Shown in pieces: positions 12,284 to 24,742 of a stretch of 64,000 nt of DNA. Location: NCBI GenBank assembly GCA_018292915.2, contig JACVVK020000498.1:80001-144000 (forward strand), written 5' to 3'. Positions within the stretch are counted from its first letter, which is position 1. The number at the start of each line of letters is the position of its first letter. Source of the DNA: Batillaria attramentaria. Taxonomy: Eukaryota; Mollusca; Gastropoda; Batillariidae. The notes beneath the pieces were generated by a model, which was not told where the DNA came from, did no database searches, and worked only from the letters and a program-made list of their open reading frames with translations. A program made the translations under genes and the position numbers.

Positions 12284-12795
12284 TGGATAGGTTTAGGTCA
12301 GATGCATAGCAAGCGCAACTGCTATATAGTGAAAATGGTACATCTGTCGATACTTAGTAGTGAAATCGATACGCACTCCCTCCGAGGCAAAATCACATAA
12401 TCCTCGTTATCAAAGTACTAACCAACCCAACCCTAACTCTAGAGTTATCGACGGACCCGGAACAGGCTTGTAAACAACCTTTAAAACAGTGCAACCCTGA
12501 TAGTTGATACTGAGACAGCCTGATATATAGCCAAGGGGACTCAGAACAGGTTCACGTGTCCAATCCTGCTCGGTCTGCCAGGAACATTACCTGATTTCAA
12601 CCCAAGAAGTCGGCTATGGCGGTTTTTTCCCTTCCCTACCGGCCTAGGCCTGGGTTGGTGACCGTCGCGCGTGTGTACGAGTTAGTGAGTATCTGGGTTA
12701 AACCAGCGCAGCCTGCTTCTCTCTCTCTGGACAGGAAAATGACAATATCACGTGATAAGTAAACGTTTCAAAACCACAACAGGGTTTGAACTTCT

Positions 12796-13026
12796 GGGCC
12801 CGTATGTAAAACTCCAGGTTAGTTTAACCCACGGCTACGGGCCTAACCCACACTAGGACAAAAGAAACCCTAAAACAAAATTAAGTAAAAAAGGAAGGGA
12901 AGAAAGAAAGACAAAAATCCTTCTATAACGGCGACTGGAATAGACCCGCTTCCTGATTTAAAACAGAAAATTTAACCCTAGAGCTAGTTTAGTTCGAGGT
13001 TAGACTCTAATCCAGGGCTAAACTCC
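12796..13026 (+). mobile_element. MITE-like TIR element, copy 2 (3' truncated)
   Basis: Starts GGGCCCGTATGTAAAACTCC and carries the shared CACGGCTACGGGCCTAACCC and CTTCTATAACGGC blocks. It stops at GGGCTAAACTCC, so the right terminal repeat is missing. Confidence 0.75.
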
Positions 13027-13498
13027 TATATATATGAAAGCTGCCACTCGACCGACGTGAAGACGAACAGTGTGCAGCAGTCTCCTATGCTGATCTGCAT
13101 TTATTAATCAAATCTTTCGAAGCTTGAAAGGTCGCTGGTTGACTCGTACAGTTTTTGCCGTTTTGAAAAGTCTCTACATGAATACCTCAACTAATCCCGA
13201 ATTTCTGACTTGGCTTGAGAACAAGCCGCTTTACTTGTCTTCCAGGAAACAGGCGGCTGTCAATTTATTTTATGAACGTACGGCGGAGTATGATGATGGT
13301 TCAGACATTAAGGTGCCAGGTGCATGTTCGGGAACATACACAGGCCTGATGAACTAAGTTGTGTGTACCGATTCCACTTCAGCAAGTTTCCAGTTTTACA
13401 ATGCTGACCCTCAAAGATCGAACTATAAAACATATCGAACAAACACTGAACACAGGAAATACACACTACCACTTATATCAGTATAACTCTTGAATAGT

Positions 13499-13711
<213 letters not shown>

Positions 13712-13828
13712 CAACAGATACATTAGTACACCAAAACAAGTAAGAAGTGTTTATACATGAATGCACGTGTTCAAACCCTTAGGCAAGAGATTTTACATAT
13801 TTCCGCTTTCATCCACCACGCTTTCCAA

Positions 13829-14273
13829 ACTCACCATTTACCATGTGACATCCGCTCTTGTCTTCCCATACTCACCATTTACCATGTGACATCCGCTCTT
13901 GTCTTCCCATACTCGCCATTTACCATGTGACATCCGCTCTTGTCTTCCCATACTCACCATTTACCATGTGACATCCGCTCTTGTCTTCCCATACTCACCA
14001 TTTACCATGTGACATCCGCTCTTGTCTTCCCATACTCACCATTTACCATGTGACATCCGCTCTTGTCTTCCCATACTCACCATTTACCATGTGACATCCG
14101 CTCTTGTCTTCCCATACTCACCATTTACCATGTGACATCCGCTCTTGTCTTCCCATACTCACCATTTACCATGTGACATCCGCTCTTGTCTTCCCATACT
14201 CACCATTTACCATGTGACATCCGCTCTTGTCTTCCCATACTCACCATTTACCATGTGACATCCGCTCTTGTCG
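13829..14273. repeat. 41-bp minisatellite, 11 copies
   Basis: The unit ACTCACCATTTACCATGTGA plus CATCCGCTCTTGTCTTCCCAT recurs at exactly 41-base steps from 13829 to 14239; the last unit is partial. Copies are nearly identical (one reads CTCGCC). The unit is not a multiple of three, so it does not encode a repeat protein. The minus strand of each unit carries ATGGTGAGTATG, which looks like a splice donor. Confidence 0.95.
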
Positions 14274-14520
14274 CCCAGTTGAATATTCAGCATCCCCCAC
14301 TGACAACGAAAAACAAAATCCAGAGATGTAGGATAAGCAGTGGCGGTCGTTAAACAAGGGCGTAGGTGAAGTGGCCTGGACGAGAACCTGGGGCAATTTT
14401 GTGGTAACAACATGCGCAATGAGCCAGGACCAGGCGCAGTAATGAAGTCTTCTTAACGTTATTTAGCATGGACGGAAATACATACTCCTCCACTCCAGAG
14501 ACTGAGGCCGGGACAAAAAT

Positions 14521-14541
14521 GTGCGTGCGTGCGTGCGTGCC

Positions 14542-14611
<70 letters not shown>

Positions 14612-14683
14612 AATCGTTCCGGTGTTGTGTGCTAATAGTTCCGGTGTCTGTGTGCCACTGCTCAATTATTGTGAATCCTACGT

Positions 14684-14767
<84 letters not shown>
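14521..14767. repeat. Facing (GT)n and (AC)n tracts
   Basis: (GCGT)n(GT)n at 14521-14609 and (CA)n at 14687-14767 are complementary and separated by 77 bp. The spacer holds two copies of GCTAAT-GTTCCGGTGT. Confidence 0.95.
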
Positions 14768-14770
<3 letters not shown>

Positions 14771-15269
14771 CACTGAACACAGCAAGAACAAGCAACACAA
14801 CTGATGGGACACTCACCCAGCTCTACACATAAGCGCATGTTCATTCCAACATTGGAATGGTGACCTTTGCTAAGCTGGCAGCTTGAACACCCACCATCCT
14901 GGTCTTCTGTCTTGTGTTTTGGGGGAAACCTGCACTGTTTGGCCGACTTCACTCCGGGGTAATTCATCCACGTATTTTTGCCAGCTTCACCTGTGTGTAC
15001 AACAGGCAAACCTGCCACTTCAATCCGCCAGACGACTCCTTAAAACTCAACTCTTCCACAAAGACTGCCAAACAGTGCCAAACACAGCTTGCTCAAGCCT
15101 TGGTTTTCCTCTGCCGTTTTCTATGCGCAGTGAGCATGAATTGTTTCATGGTCGGTGTCAGCACTGTGAGCTTTCATGTACGTGGACATTGAATCGGACT
15201 GGATGGGACTTCATTTAGGCCGAGTCCCTGTCGACGAAGGTAACTAATGTCCATCCAAAACAAACAAAA

Positions 15270-15355
15270 GAAAACAACAACAACAACAACAAAACCAAGA
15301 AAAACCGTCAGGTAATCCCCCCCCCCCCCCCGCCTCGAAAAAAAGAAACAAACAA

Positions 15356-15388
<33 letters not shown>

Positions 15389-15631
15389 CCCCAAAGAATA
15401 GTGTTGTACTTATCGCTTCATACGTGGCTAGCCACCGCCCCCCCCCCAAACAAACAAACAAACAAACAAACAAACAAACAAACAAACAAACAAACAAACA
15501 ACCTCCCCCATTCCCCCTCAAGAAAAAAGAAAAGAAGCAAACAACAACAACAACAACAAAAACACTTCACCACCACCAACAACAACCAAATCAAACAAAC
15601 AACAACAACAACAACAACAACAAAAATCGCC
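15270..15631. repeat. (CAA)n / (CAAA)n-rich region with poly-C
   Basis: (CAA)n blocks at about 15270-15292, 15356-15390, 15540-15560 and 15598-15622, plus (CAAA)n at 15449-15500 and two poly-C runs. Possibly a cluster of retroposon tails. Confidence 0.9.
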
Positions 15632-16090
15632 ATTCCAAATGGACGGTCATGTGCACAGTTTCCAAATAGATCATCGCTCGGGCCAGCCTAGAACAGCGTT
15701 ACAGTTTCCTAAGTTCAGTACCAACCCCCATTCAAAAAAAATCATTTCAGAACGGACAATGGATAATGAGAACGGATACTCACTGTTTGTTACAAGCAAA
15801 TAATCACCGCCTGACCAGCAAAATCATAGGACGGTGTGTCACAGGCTTCTGAAAGTAAGCATTAGCTTTCAATATTAAACACTGTCATTAATCCGAGTAC
15901 ATGTACCAGCAGACACTGTCGTTCCTCACACTTGAGCCAGACCGACCTTTTGTCCGACTTTTCTAGTCCAATACCAGCTTGTCTGGCCTTTGCCCCCTTC
16001 GCCAATAGAAAACTTGCAGAGGAAAAGTATGTGATGTGGCCAATCTCTTTACCATCAACCTCCACGGGGGATAATATAAACTGAATGTTT

Positions 16091-16378
<288 letters not shown>

Positions 16379-16519
16379 GGTGGGGGTTCGTGGGTGGTGG
16401 GTGGGGGGAGAGAATAGAGTTAAAATCTGAGCTATAAATTTAGACAAATTTGTCGAGGTAATGGACGATGGAACTTTTCATCATCTGCAGTTCTCTGTCT
16501 CTTTCTCTCTCTGTCTCTG

Positions 16520-16655
16520 CTCGGGTCGTGAGTTCCAACCGGATGGGGCCCAAATATTTGTGCTGGCCTTATTCTCGTTGCCCCGTCTTTTGATATCACC
16601 CATGCGTTTGTAGGAAAGGACGTTAAACCCCCAAACACCCACTCCCACCCACCCT
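16520..16655 (+). mobile_element. SINE-A, 5'-truncated copy
   Basis: Starts at CTCGGGTCGTGAGTTCCAAC inside the tRNA-like part, so the A box is missing. The body and the GACGTTAAACCCCCAAACAC tail match the 19033 copy. CT and GT tracts follow the tail. Confidence 0.8.
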
Positions 16656-16684
16656 GACTCTTGTCTCTCTCTGTCTCGCTCACA

Positions 16685-16700
16685 TGTGTGTGTGTGTGTG

Positions 16701-16751
<51 letters not shown>

Positions 16752-16764
16752 GTGTGTGTGTGTC
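16685..16764. repeat. (GT)n after SINE-A
   Basis: GT tract with two slips, joined to the SINE-A tail by a short CT stretch. Confidence 0.9.
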
Positions 16765-16864
16765 TCGGTCTGTCTGTCTTCCTGGTTTGTCTGTTTTGAA
16801 AACGAACAAGCACTGAAATAAACACTCAAGAGCGAAGTCTGGAACACACAAATACACACACACA

Positions 16865-19030
16865 ACACACACGCATTGTGGTTGTTGTTCTTGTCGTCGT
16901 GATACTTTTTTTGATGTCGGTAAACATTTCGAAATTGACCTTTGGCATATGTGACATGCCCCTTTGACTGCACCTTAAAAAAATACAAACATTTCTGTCG
17001 CATAAGACGGCAGGCAGAAGTGAACTCACAGTCCGTCCAACCTCTTTCCGCGGTGGATCGCAGTTTTCAAGGCAATTTGTCACCGTTAAAACCCCTTTCC
17101 TTAAGTGTCTCCTGGCCGCTCCGTCTGCCGCTGTTGATTTTCGCTAGAACCAGTAGACTTCAAGTCGGGCATCAGGGGAGAAAATCAATAGTTACGTAAT
17201 GGTTCTGTCCCCTTTTTTTTTCTTTTTGGAGTCTGCGGGATTTTTTTTTTTTGGAGCAGCCTGCTTTGATGATGCTAGACCTCTTAAAATCATGCGCTAC
17301 AGGCCAGCAAAACGCAGCACATCAAACGTGAAAATATGATATGTAATATAGAGAGCAGATTAATGTTCACAGATAATTAGTACTTAAGTAAGTACGTTTG
17401 GGCAACATTCATATATTTAGAAAGCTGACATTATGCAAAGGCTGGGTTACCTTATGATAATTACATTACAGCACTCTTAAGTTTGGAGTTTCATTTGTGA
17501 AAACTGGTTGTCATTACAATTTTAATCAGAGAATGTATGAAGTGTCCAGTTTATTTTGCATGAGCCCGTGTGTTGACTGTAAAAGGCTTTGCAGAGTTAC
17601 AGACATTTCTTTAGTGATAGCAGATCTGGATTGCCACACCACCAACATTCCCCACCTCCACCACTACACACCACCAAAGCAGTGTCAGTCTGTGATAGTG
17701 TACAGAAATCCTGAGTCTTGTCTTAACGGGGTCCTGACTATGCTTGTTGGTAAAAATGGCCGCCACAGCGGAAATCTAAAAACTGTTCCCTGGGAGACGG
17801 GTGCCGTGAATGGATCTGATCTGGGGACCAATTTCCGTAGTCATCAGCGTAGGCCGAGTTTAGCCACTGGTCGTGCACCTTGTCAACAGGTATCTTATGG
17901 CAACAACAAGCTGCAGAACTGAACCACTCACACATCGCGACACGAGCGGGCTGCATGCTGGGTGACGATGGAAGAAAAAAGGGCGGGATGATGATGAGGG
18001 TGATGATGGTAAAGACTCGCTGCAGCGCACGGCCGGCTCGGCGGATGAAGATGCAATAGACCAGGAGGTGGGAGGGGTTAGAGGTGGGGAAGGAGGGGGA
18101 GGGAGGAGGGAGTGAGGTAGTTGGAGAGACGAATAAAACAAGGCAGAAAATGAGGCTGAGCGAGAGTTCAGTATTTGTCAAAGTAAAGTCAAAGTCTTTG
18201 TAACTTCCGGAACTGCTTGGGGCATTGAAAAAGGAAAAGAGTAGACATACAGAAACCATAAAATTTGTAAGAGTGGAATAACGTTATACAACAGAAAAAT
18301 AATAGTTAACACACACGGTTCCTCAGAAATCAGGTCTAATAAGACACAGCAGACAAAAGAAAAGTAAAATGAACACACACGCACACATACACGAGTCATC
18401 AGTCAAACAGAATCCTCATATCCAAGCACACGCCAGGTAGTACAGACAACTGCACCCAATACCTCAGTGCCAAACGGTTTCCTATCTCCTGCCTCATTTT
18501 CCAAACGTTCAGACCGGGGAAAGCAGTCAGAATGCTGTATCCAGTCTGAGTTTGGGGCTTGAACTGTGGCAAATTAGGAAAAGGAGAAAAATTGGAACAC
18601 AAAATATGCTCTTGTGGAATGTAATTGAACTAACCTGTACCATGAACCCCACTGTGAAGCCGCATTTCAAGTTCGATAGAGCGTCTGGGAATGAAATGGC
18701 ACCCAATTTGGACGAACATATCGAAGATTGCGAATCACAAGAAGTCTCAAGTGACAGAAGAGAGGCAAAAGGATAAAATCCAAGCCTGCCGTACCGGGCA
18801 TTACGTTCGGTCATAAACTATTCAGACATCTCTAAGGCTGATGTCACACGGCGGTGTTTTACGTCCGAACAAACAGCGACTATGGTGTTTTTCCGTGTTT
18901 CTGGTGTGACACGCGGCTACAACATGTCTTTGCCCTCATTTTTCTGGAGTGTGTTTTGAGCCATGTTTGTTGGAACAAAAACGTCTCCCGTGTGTTATGG
19001 GCCTAATGGACCTCTCTCTCTCTCTTCTCT
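16865..19030. other. Non-genic stretch
   Basis: Includes a G-rich/C-rich biased block near 18060-18120. Frames at 17497-17922 (+) and 17738-18259 (-) are the longest, but show no recognisable domain. Confidence 0.5.
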
Positions 19031-19032
19031 CG

Positions 19033-19204
19033 GGGAGCCGGGGTGGTCGAATGGTGGAGCGTTGGACTTCTAATGCTCGGGTCGTGAGTTCGATTCCGGC
19101 TGGGGCCAAATATTTGTGCTGGATTTTTCATCGTTGCCCCGTCTTTGATATCACCCTATGTGGTGGAAAAGGACGTTAAACCCCCAAACACCCACCTACC
19201 CACC

Positions 19205-19205
<1 letters not shown>
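19033..19205 (+). mobile_element. SINE-A (tRNA-derived), full head, copy 1
   Basis: The head contains an A box TGGTCGAATGG (19044-19054) and a B box AGTTCGATTCC (19087-19097) spaced as in a tRNA gene, so it could carry a pol III promoter. The tRNA-unrelated body reads AAATATTTGTGCTGG through GATATCACCC to GACGTTAAACCCCCAAACAC. The 3' end passes into (CT)n(AC)n. It is a retroposed element, not a functional tRNA. Confidence 0.85.

Positions 19206-19284
<79 letters not shown>
19206..19284. repeat. (CT)n(AC)n on the SINE-A tail
   Basis: Begins directly at the end of the SINE-A copy at 19033. Confidence 0.95.
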
Positions 19285-19287
<3 letters not shown>

Positions 19288-21097
19288 CCATTGAAGGGGA
19301 ACAGTGTCCCCTGTACACGGACAGCACGTGCGGACGTCAATCACGGGCGATTGATTGATCGGATTAGGCGAGCTGATGGCGATCAATGGCGATCAGTTGA
19401 ACCACACTGGGTCCCTCCCCTGCTAACAGCAGGACCTGACTGTGTGGAGGAAGGCCAGGGACAGCGGGACCATCTCCCTTTGCACGTGCAATCCGGTCAA
19501 ACTGCGTTTTATTGTGACACACATTTACCCTGACCTGTAGGTTATACACACATAACTACACATGATCTTGCACTCCCTAATAATGTGAGACAATTCTGAT
19601 GGTCATGTGTTTCATTTCTGCTGAATGCCGAAAACGAATAAAGCAAACATCTTTACGCACCGTAAGACATTGAAAAGCGCGTAGATCTGATCCGGCATTC
19701 AAGAGACTGTATAATTAGTCTGATCGGCGCATTTATGTGACATGCATAATGTAGGGGTGGTACAGAACGCGTGACAGACAAGGCACACCGCTCTTTGTTG
19801 TATGGAATCTGTCTTGTGCAAAATATACAATTTTGTAGGTGAGAACAAAATTTTCCGTTGACTGACCCAGATGTCATGGGTCCTCCGGCAATCGCGCAAC
19901 CTTCTCATAGGAAGTTAGGTTTTGACCAGACTGGCTGACTGACATGATTGTCCGCTGGAAGTCAATCACTTAGACTTGCGCTTACCGCCCAGTTCAGCTT
20001 GCTGCCAAGTAAATATATATAGAGACCGCCACACATCCTTACGTCTTCTCTTCCCCCCCCCCACCCCCCCATCATGACTGTTCAGACTTGGCTGATACTG
20101 ATCAAAGCTCAGGCGCAACGCAGGATCCTATTGTAAAGTGTATGGTATGCAGTCATCATAAATTTCAGAACATATTTTGATATTAAATATTTAGCTTAGT
20201 ATTTAACGATGGCAATTCTGACGGCATGAATTCGTTTCTCAAGTCACTGAGTACGCTGTATGTCATGAAAAAGAAGGTACATTATAATAAAAGTGATCAC
20301 TTTGGATGGTACGAATGGGTGCGCAATCAATGAGCAGTGATTACAGAGTGATGGCGTAATACCACAAACGGGCCGTGGGGTCACGTGCAGTGTTCCTGTT
20401 TGGCGAGTGTGCTAGTTTGTAGTGATTTTTGTTGTCATGATAAAGCACGATTTTCCTGATTAATTTTTTGTATATTGTAGGGCAAGGTGCATGCCAGGGG
20501 GTTGCAACAGGAGGCAAACTGCCAGTGAATTTGGGACTTTTTGCGCACAAGGCAGACTGAGGAGGTGAGTGGATTTGAGTGAAATGGCTTTCTGGCCAAA
20601 AGAGTAAACTTGCATTACTCTAGCAAGACCTGAGCAGAAAGGAGATATTCGAGTTTTTCAGTCTTAAAACTTCTGTTAAGTGCGTGCCCTATCTGTGGTA
20701 ATGGTTGTTTCTAGATTGAAGCATTAGCGGTGACTTTGATGCCTGAGGCCAATAGGAAATATCTAGGAATTTTATGCCCCTCGCATTTGCGGTCTTTGAC
20801 CTGTGTAGTTTTACCAGCTAACGTTCTTCAGGAAATATACTGCTTAGTCTTGAGGCGTGCACCATGTTACGGTGCCTGATATCATTTTGGAAAGCGATAT
20901 CCGATTCCGAGTCCTGCCGTCTACGATATGAAGAACATGTGCTGAACTCTGTCTGTCTGTCTGTCTGTGTCTCTGCCTGGCCTACTGTCCACAAAACGGA
21001 GAGCATACGTGTAAAAAAAAATTCTCCCTCTCTCTCTCTCTCCCTGCCCTACAAACACGGGGTGGGGGGTGAGAGGTGGGGGGGGGAGGGGGGGAGA

Positions 21098-21140
21098 GAA
21101 TGGACGGGCGTTTTTCCGGTGCTATGCCGCTCCAAATCAT
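21098..21140 (+). repeat. R7 motif copy 3
   Basis: GAATGGACGGGCGTTTTTCC followed by GGTGCTATGCCGCTCCAAAT matches the 7184 copy with a few substitutions. Confidence 0.5.
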
Positions 21141-21760
21141 AGCACCCTCATCAAGGTCAGCGGGTTCCCACGCCATAGCACCGCGTTTTTCCAAATTCAA
21201 AACTCCATGAAAATCCAAAACGCTTTGGATTTTCAGTTGTCGGTTAGACAGACTCAAAGGGGCCGTATCAACCAGACACCGACGTGTATATGTTCATGTA
21301 TTAAAATAACGGCTTTAGATGACTGCAATCGTGGTCAAAACTTTAGAAGCGACCAAGCGACGGAAAAAGAGCGTCCATTTTGATTCAGTTATCCCGCCGT
21401 GACAAAACGAAGACCATGTACTACAGCATCTCTATAATAAAACTCTTGTCTGCCTGCCTGCCTTCCAGCCTCTCTCTCTTTCTCTCGCGCGCTCTCTCTC
21501 TCTCTCTCGCCAGCGCTTAGTTGCGTGGTGTCCATTGATTGTTGTCAACTGTGGTAGCCCCCGGTCCTCCTTCACCTCATTAACCATTTGATCAAATGCC
21601 ACGTCTCCAGACCAGCACTTCCAGCACTGTGTCAACGGACGCCGGTGGCCAGTGGAGAAAGCCAGAAAGCGATTCTTTGTGAAGACGAAATCAGGCGGGA
21701 ACTGTGTGACCATCTCGGCGACAAATATTGGAGAGGTCAGAAGCTGAGTTGGACTGAGGT

Positions 21761-21821
21761 GGTGGGGCTGTTTGTAGGCTAGTTAGGTGGGGCTGTTTGT
21801 AGGCTAGTTAGGTGGGGCTGT
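21761..21821. repeat. 25-bp tandem repeat, 2.4 copies
   Basis: GGTGGGGCTGTTTGTAGGCT plus AGTTA begins at 21761, 21786 and 21811, the last partial. Confidence 0.9.
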
Positions 21822-21930
21822 ATTGGATTAGTGGCGTGACAGGATGCTAAGTTGAAAGGTGGGCCGGGGCCGGGGTGAGCAACTTTATTGGATGAACCGT
21901 CACTCTGCTCACAATGCAGCTAAGCCCGGT

Positions 21931-22192
21931 AGAGGCGGTCGGTGGTCCAGTGGTTAAGAGACTTCGCGGTCACCAACGAGAGAGGTCAGGTTCGAGTCCC
22001 ACGAATTTTTCCTTCTCGTACGTGGCACAGTTTATTTGGGCCGACCGTCTCCGGGTACTTCGCCCCCTCCGCCGCCCACCCCCCCCCCCTCCCCCCGCCC
22101 TTTACTAGTGTTCAGCGAACAAAATACCCTGCGCAGCACGTGATTGTAATGTGTTCAGAGTGTCAGAGAATGCCGCGTGTGGTTCATCTCCT
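21931..22192 (+). mobile_element. SINE-B, head intact, 3' end lost
   Basis: Head GGCGGTCGGTGGTCCAGTGG with B box GGTTCGAGTCCC, then CGTCTCCGGGTACTTCGCCC and GTGATTGTAATGTGTTCAGA. It stops before the CGCTTTGTGC part and the ATT tail. Confidence 0.75.
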
Positions 22193-22262
22193 TGAATTCG
22201 AAGGGATAGAAGATGGTCAGTGATGAGGACAGGGATATGGTGCCAGTGGATGTGGAGCGGGC

Positions 22263-22264
<2 letters not shown>

Positions 22265-22311
<47 letters not shown>

Positions 22312-22391
22312 CGTTGGTGCGTGCGCGCGCGCGTGTGTGTGCCGGCGTTGGTGCGTGTGTGCGTGTGCGTGCGTTGGTGCGTGTGTGTGTC

Positions 22392-22424
<33 letters not shown>

Positions 22425-22516
22425 CAGTGTGTGTGACAGTGTGTGTGTGTGTGACGACAGTGTGTATGTGTGTGTGTGTGCCAGTGTGTGTGTGTGTGCC
22501 AGTGTGTGTGTGTGTA
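22265..22516. repeat. Complex (GT)n array with GCGC and GTGACAGT interruptions
   Basis: Alternating purine-pyrimidine over about 250 bp, including a (GC)n core near 22323-22333 and repeated CAGTGTGTGTG blocks. Confidence 0.95.
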
Positions 22517-23797
22517 CCGCCGGCTGGGGTCAGTCACGGTGTAGGGGGGGGGGGGAGGGGGCGGTATTTCAGTGCAGGGGCTGAAGTAATCCGATTCATC
22601 TGACCCAGTCCTGAGGGCCTCAGTACAGAATCTGTAGTATACGAACCAGGAACTCGGGCTGCCGGATAAAAGAATGTTGCTTCACAGAAGGGCTACTGAG
22701 GAACGCCGTGGTATGAGGTCAGCCTGTGCAAAGGGAAGCAAACCGTCAGTCATGGCTGCCTGTCTCCAACCTGCCCGCCTGAGTTATCTGTCACTGACGG
22801 GGTATTGCAACTGTGGCAGTTCGGGCATTCCGCCTACCCGCTTTATAGGAAACATGTAACAGATATTCTGTAACAGTTCAAACCTGTTTGTTACCACCGA
22901 CACAAAACTAGTTTCAATCAAATTGGTGGCCGGAATTAAAACAGTCGCAGGCAAAGGGAACATTTCAGCTGATCAGTGGACGGATGCAGACGGTCAGTGA
23001 CATTTTCGCAGCCCGCTGAAAACTATGATCAGACACACGTGTGTGTACGTGCAGGTGCAGAAAATGTTCTTCACCTCATGTCGTACAATAAAATAAAGTA
23101 AAAAAGTGAAAGTAAATGTGTGTTGGTAAAATAGCAGATCATTTTCCACGGGCACATTAAACAAAAACAGACAGGTAATTGCAGGGACGTCAGCAACCTA
23201 CATTTTCACTTTTCCCGATGTGTGACCATATTTTACCGCGAGAACGGTCTCGTAAATTCATGAAGAGCCCTCGGGCTAAAACCTACGTTTACCCATCGAA
23301 AATGTTGATGATGTCACAAACGAAATGGGAAAAAAAGACGAAATTCTTACGTCATGAGGTGTGTTCTTTTTGTGTATCCCCGAAAATTCACTCCGTGAAA
23401 CACTGCAAAGCCAGACATGTGCGGTTTTGGCAATCTGTGGAGTTTGAGCTGTTTCACAGGATGATGTTTAGACCCCGTCCCTCTTCCTGTTCCACGCAGC
23501 GATGATCCAGCTGGCCGTTGTCGTCAGGTACACTGAGGGAGCTGAACACTAGCACGACTGAGGGAGAGAGGCCTGTGAGTGTGTGAGCAAAACTTGTATT
23601 GTTTACTACGGTTGTAGTGACAGTCCCGGCTCGATCGTCTCTTTCCTCTTCGTTCCATTTATCTATTTATTTATTATTGTTATTATCTTTCGCCGATTTT
23701 GTGGTTGAAGAATGAAAAAGATCTAAAGTTCTGTAGCCCCTACTGACTAATATGTTCGAGAAAAACTGACCGACTGTGCATTGCACTGTCCTGTAGT

Positions 23798-23800
<3 letters not shown>

Positions 23801-23882
<82 letters not shown>
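23801..23882. repeat. (CA)n microsatellite
   Basis: 82 bp of pure CA. Confidence 0.95.
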
Positions 23883-23883
<1 letters not shown>

Positions 23884-24317
23884 CCTCACTGTAGTTTCTG
23901 AACATTACCGGTGCACTGCTTGACACGTCTTCCCATGTGAGAGACTTCAGTTATTTGTTGTTGTTGTTGTGTTGTTGTTGACCCCATAGCCGTTAGAATA
24001 ATCCGACGGTTGATACAGAGCAACTAAATGGAAGAAGACGTTCAGATCACTAATTTGTGATGCTAATTACATTCAAAGACACGTAACGGCGATGTCCCCA
24101 CCTACCTCCTTCCTGCCCTTTACACGTCACACAGAACATGTGACAAGTAGCGACACTGAGTTCACTGTCACCCGGCCCGTTACGTTACATCTTTGTTAGT
24201 CCAGACACTGCCTAGGAAAACAGCTTCAGGGACAGAAAAAAACAACACGTCTGTATGCATGGCCAGATTAGTTATTTATTAACACACGATATGAAGAGTT
24301 AAAAGTCTCAGTACGTT

Positions 24318-24742
24318 TGTCAGGCATACAGCAACGTTGTGGAAAACGTTTCATCAAATGCACTCACTCCGTGCATCAGAATCAGTCACTTGGGACACAA
24401 TATAACATCTGACACCATTGTGGTGATTCTGGTCGGCGTATATGTTGTTCTAGCGTAGAAACTTACCGCGTACTGAGCAGGCGACGTTTTTGGGTTGCGG
24501 ACTGAAGACCGACTAGATCAGTAGCGTTGATTGGTTGCTATTTTTAACGATTTGGTCGTATGGACGTGTAGTACAGGTATGGAAGCGTTAGGCCAAAGAG
24601 AGTCATATTTCTCTACTATTAGGACCCGCAAAGTCAATAAAATGTCGCAATGGTCAAAAGGAACAGCTATTCATTTGTCAAACAGACTTAGAGCTTTGTA
24701 AGCGGCAGTTGTTCCCCTCAGAACTCATACATACAGACTTTA
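24318..24742 (+). mobile_element. 0.4-kb dispersed repeat R5, copy 2
   Basis: Aligns with 11896-12283 in the same orientation at roughly 75-80% by eye. It has an insertion of about 40 bp (AACATCTGACACCATTG region), and indels between the copies are not multiples of three. Confidence 0.7.

Noticed and set aside
13829..14273. CRISPR-like array
   Set aside because: The 41-bp units abut directly with no unique spacers and the context is eukaryotic; it is a minisatellite.
14883..15218. Frame containing ARRLLKTQLFHK, similar to the SFKxxLKTHLF ending of some LINE reverse transcriptases
   Set aside because: The match is very short, and no RT catalytic motif or long 5' coding part is nearby. At most it is a decayed LINE scrap.
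17738..18259. 173-codon minus-strand frame with a hydrophobic LIII-rich stretch, briefly reminiscent of a receptor transmembrane helix
   Set aside because: The hydrophobic run comes from a CATCATCAT-like repeat, no motif of a receptor family is present, and I found no convincing splice pair.
19033..19105. Possible functional tRNA gene
   Set aside because: The A and B boxes are present, but the arms do not fold cleanly by eye and the same head with the same non-tRNA body recurs at four other places, so it is a SINE.
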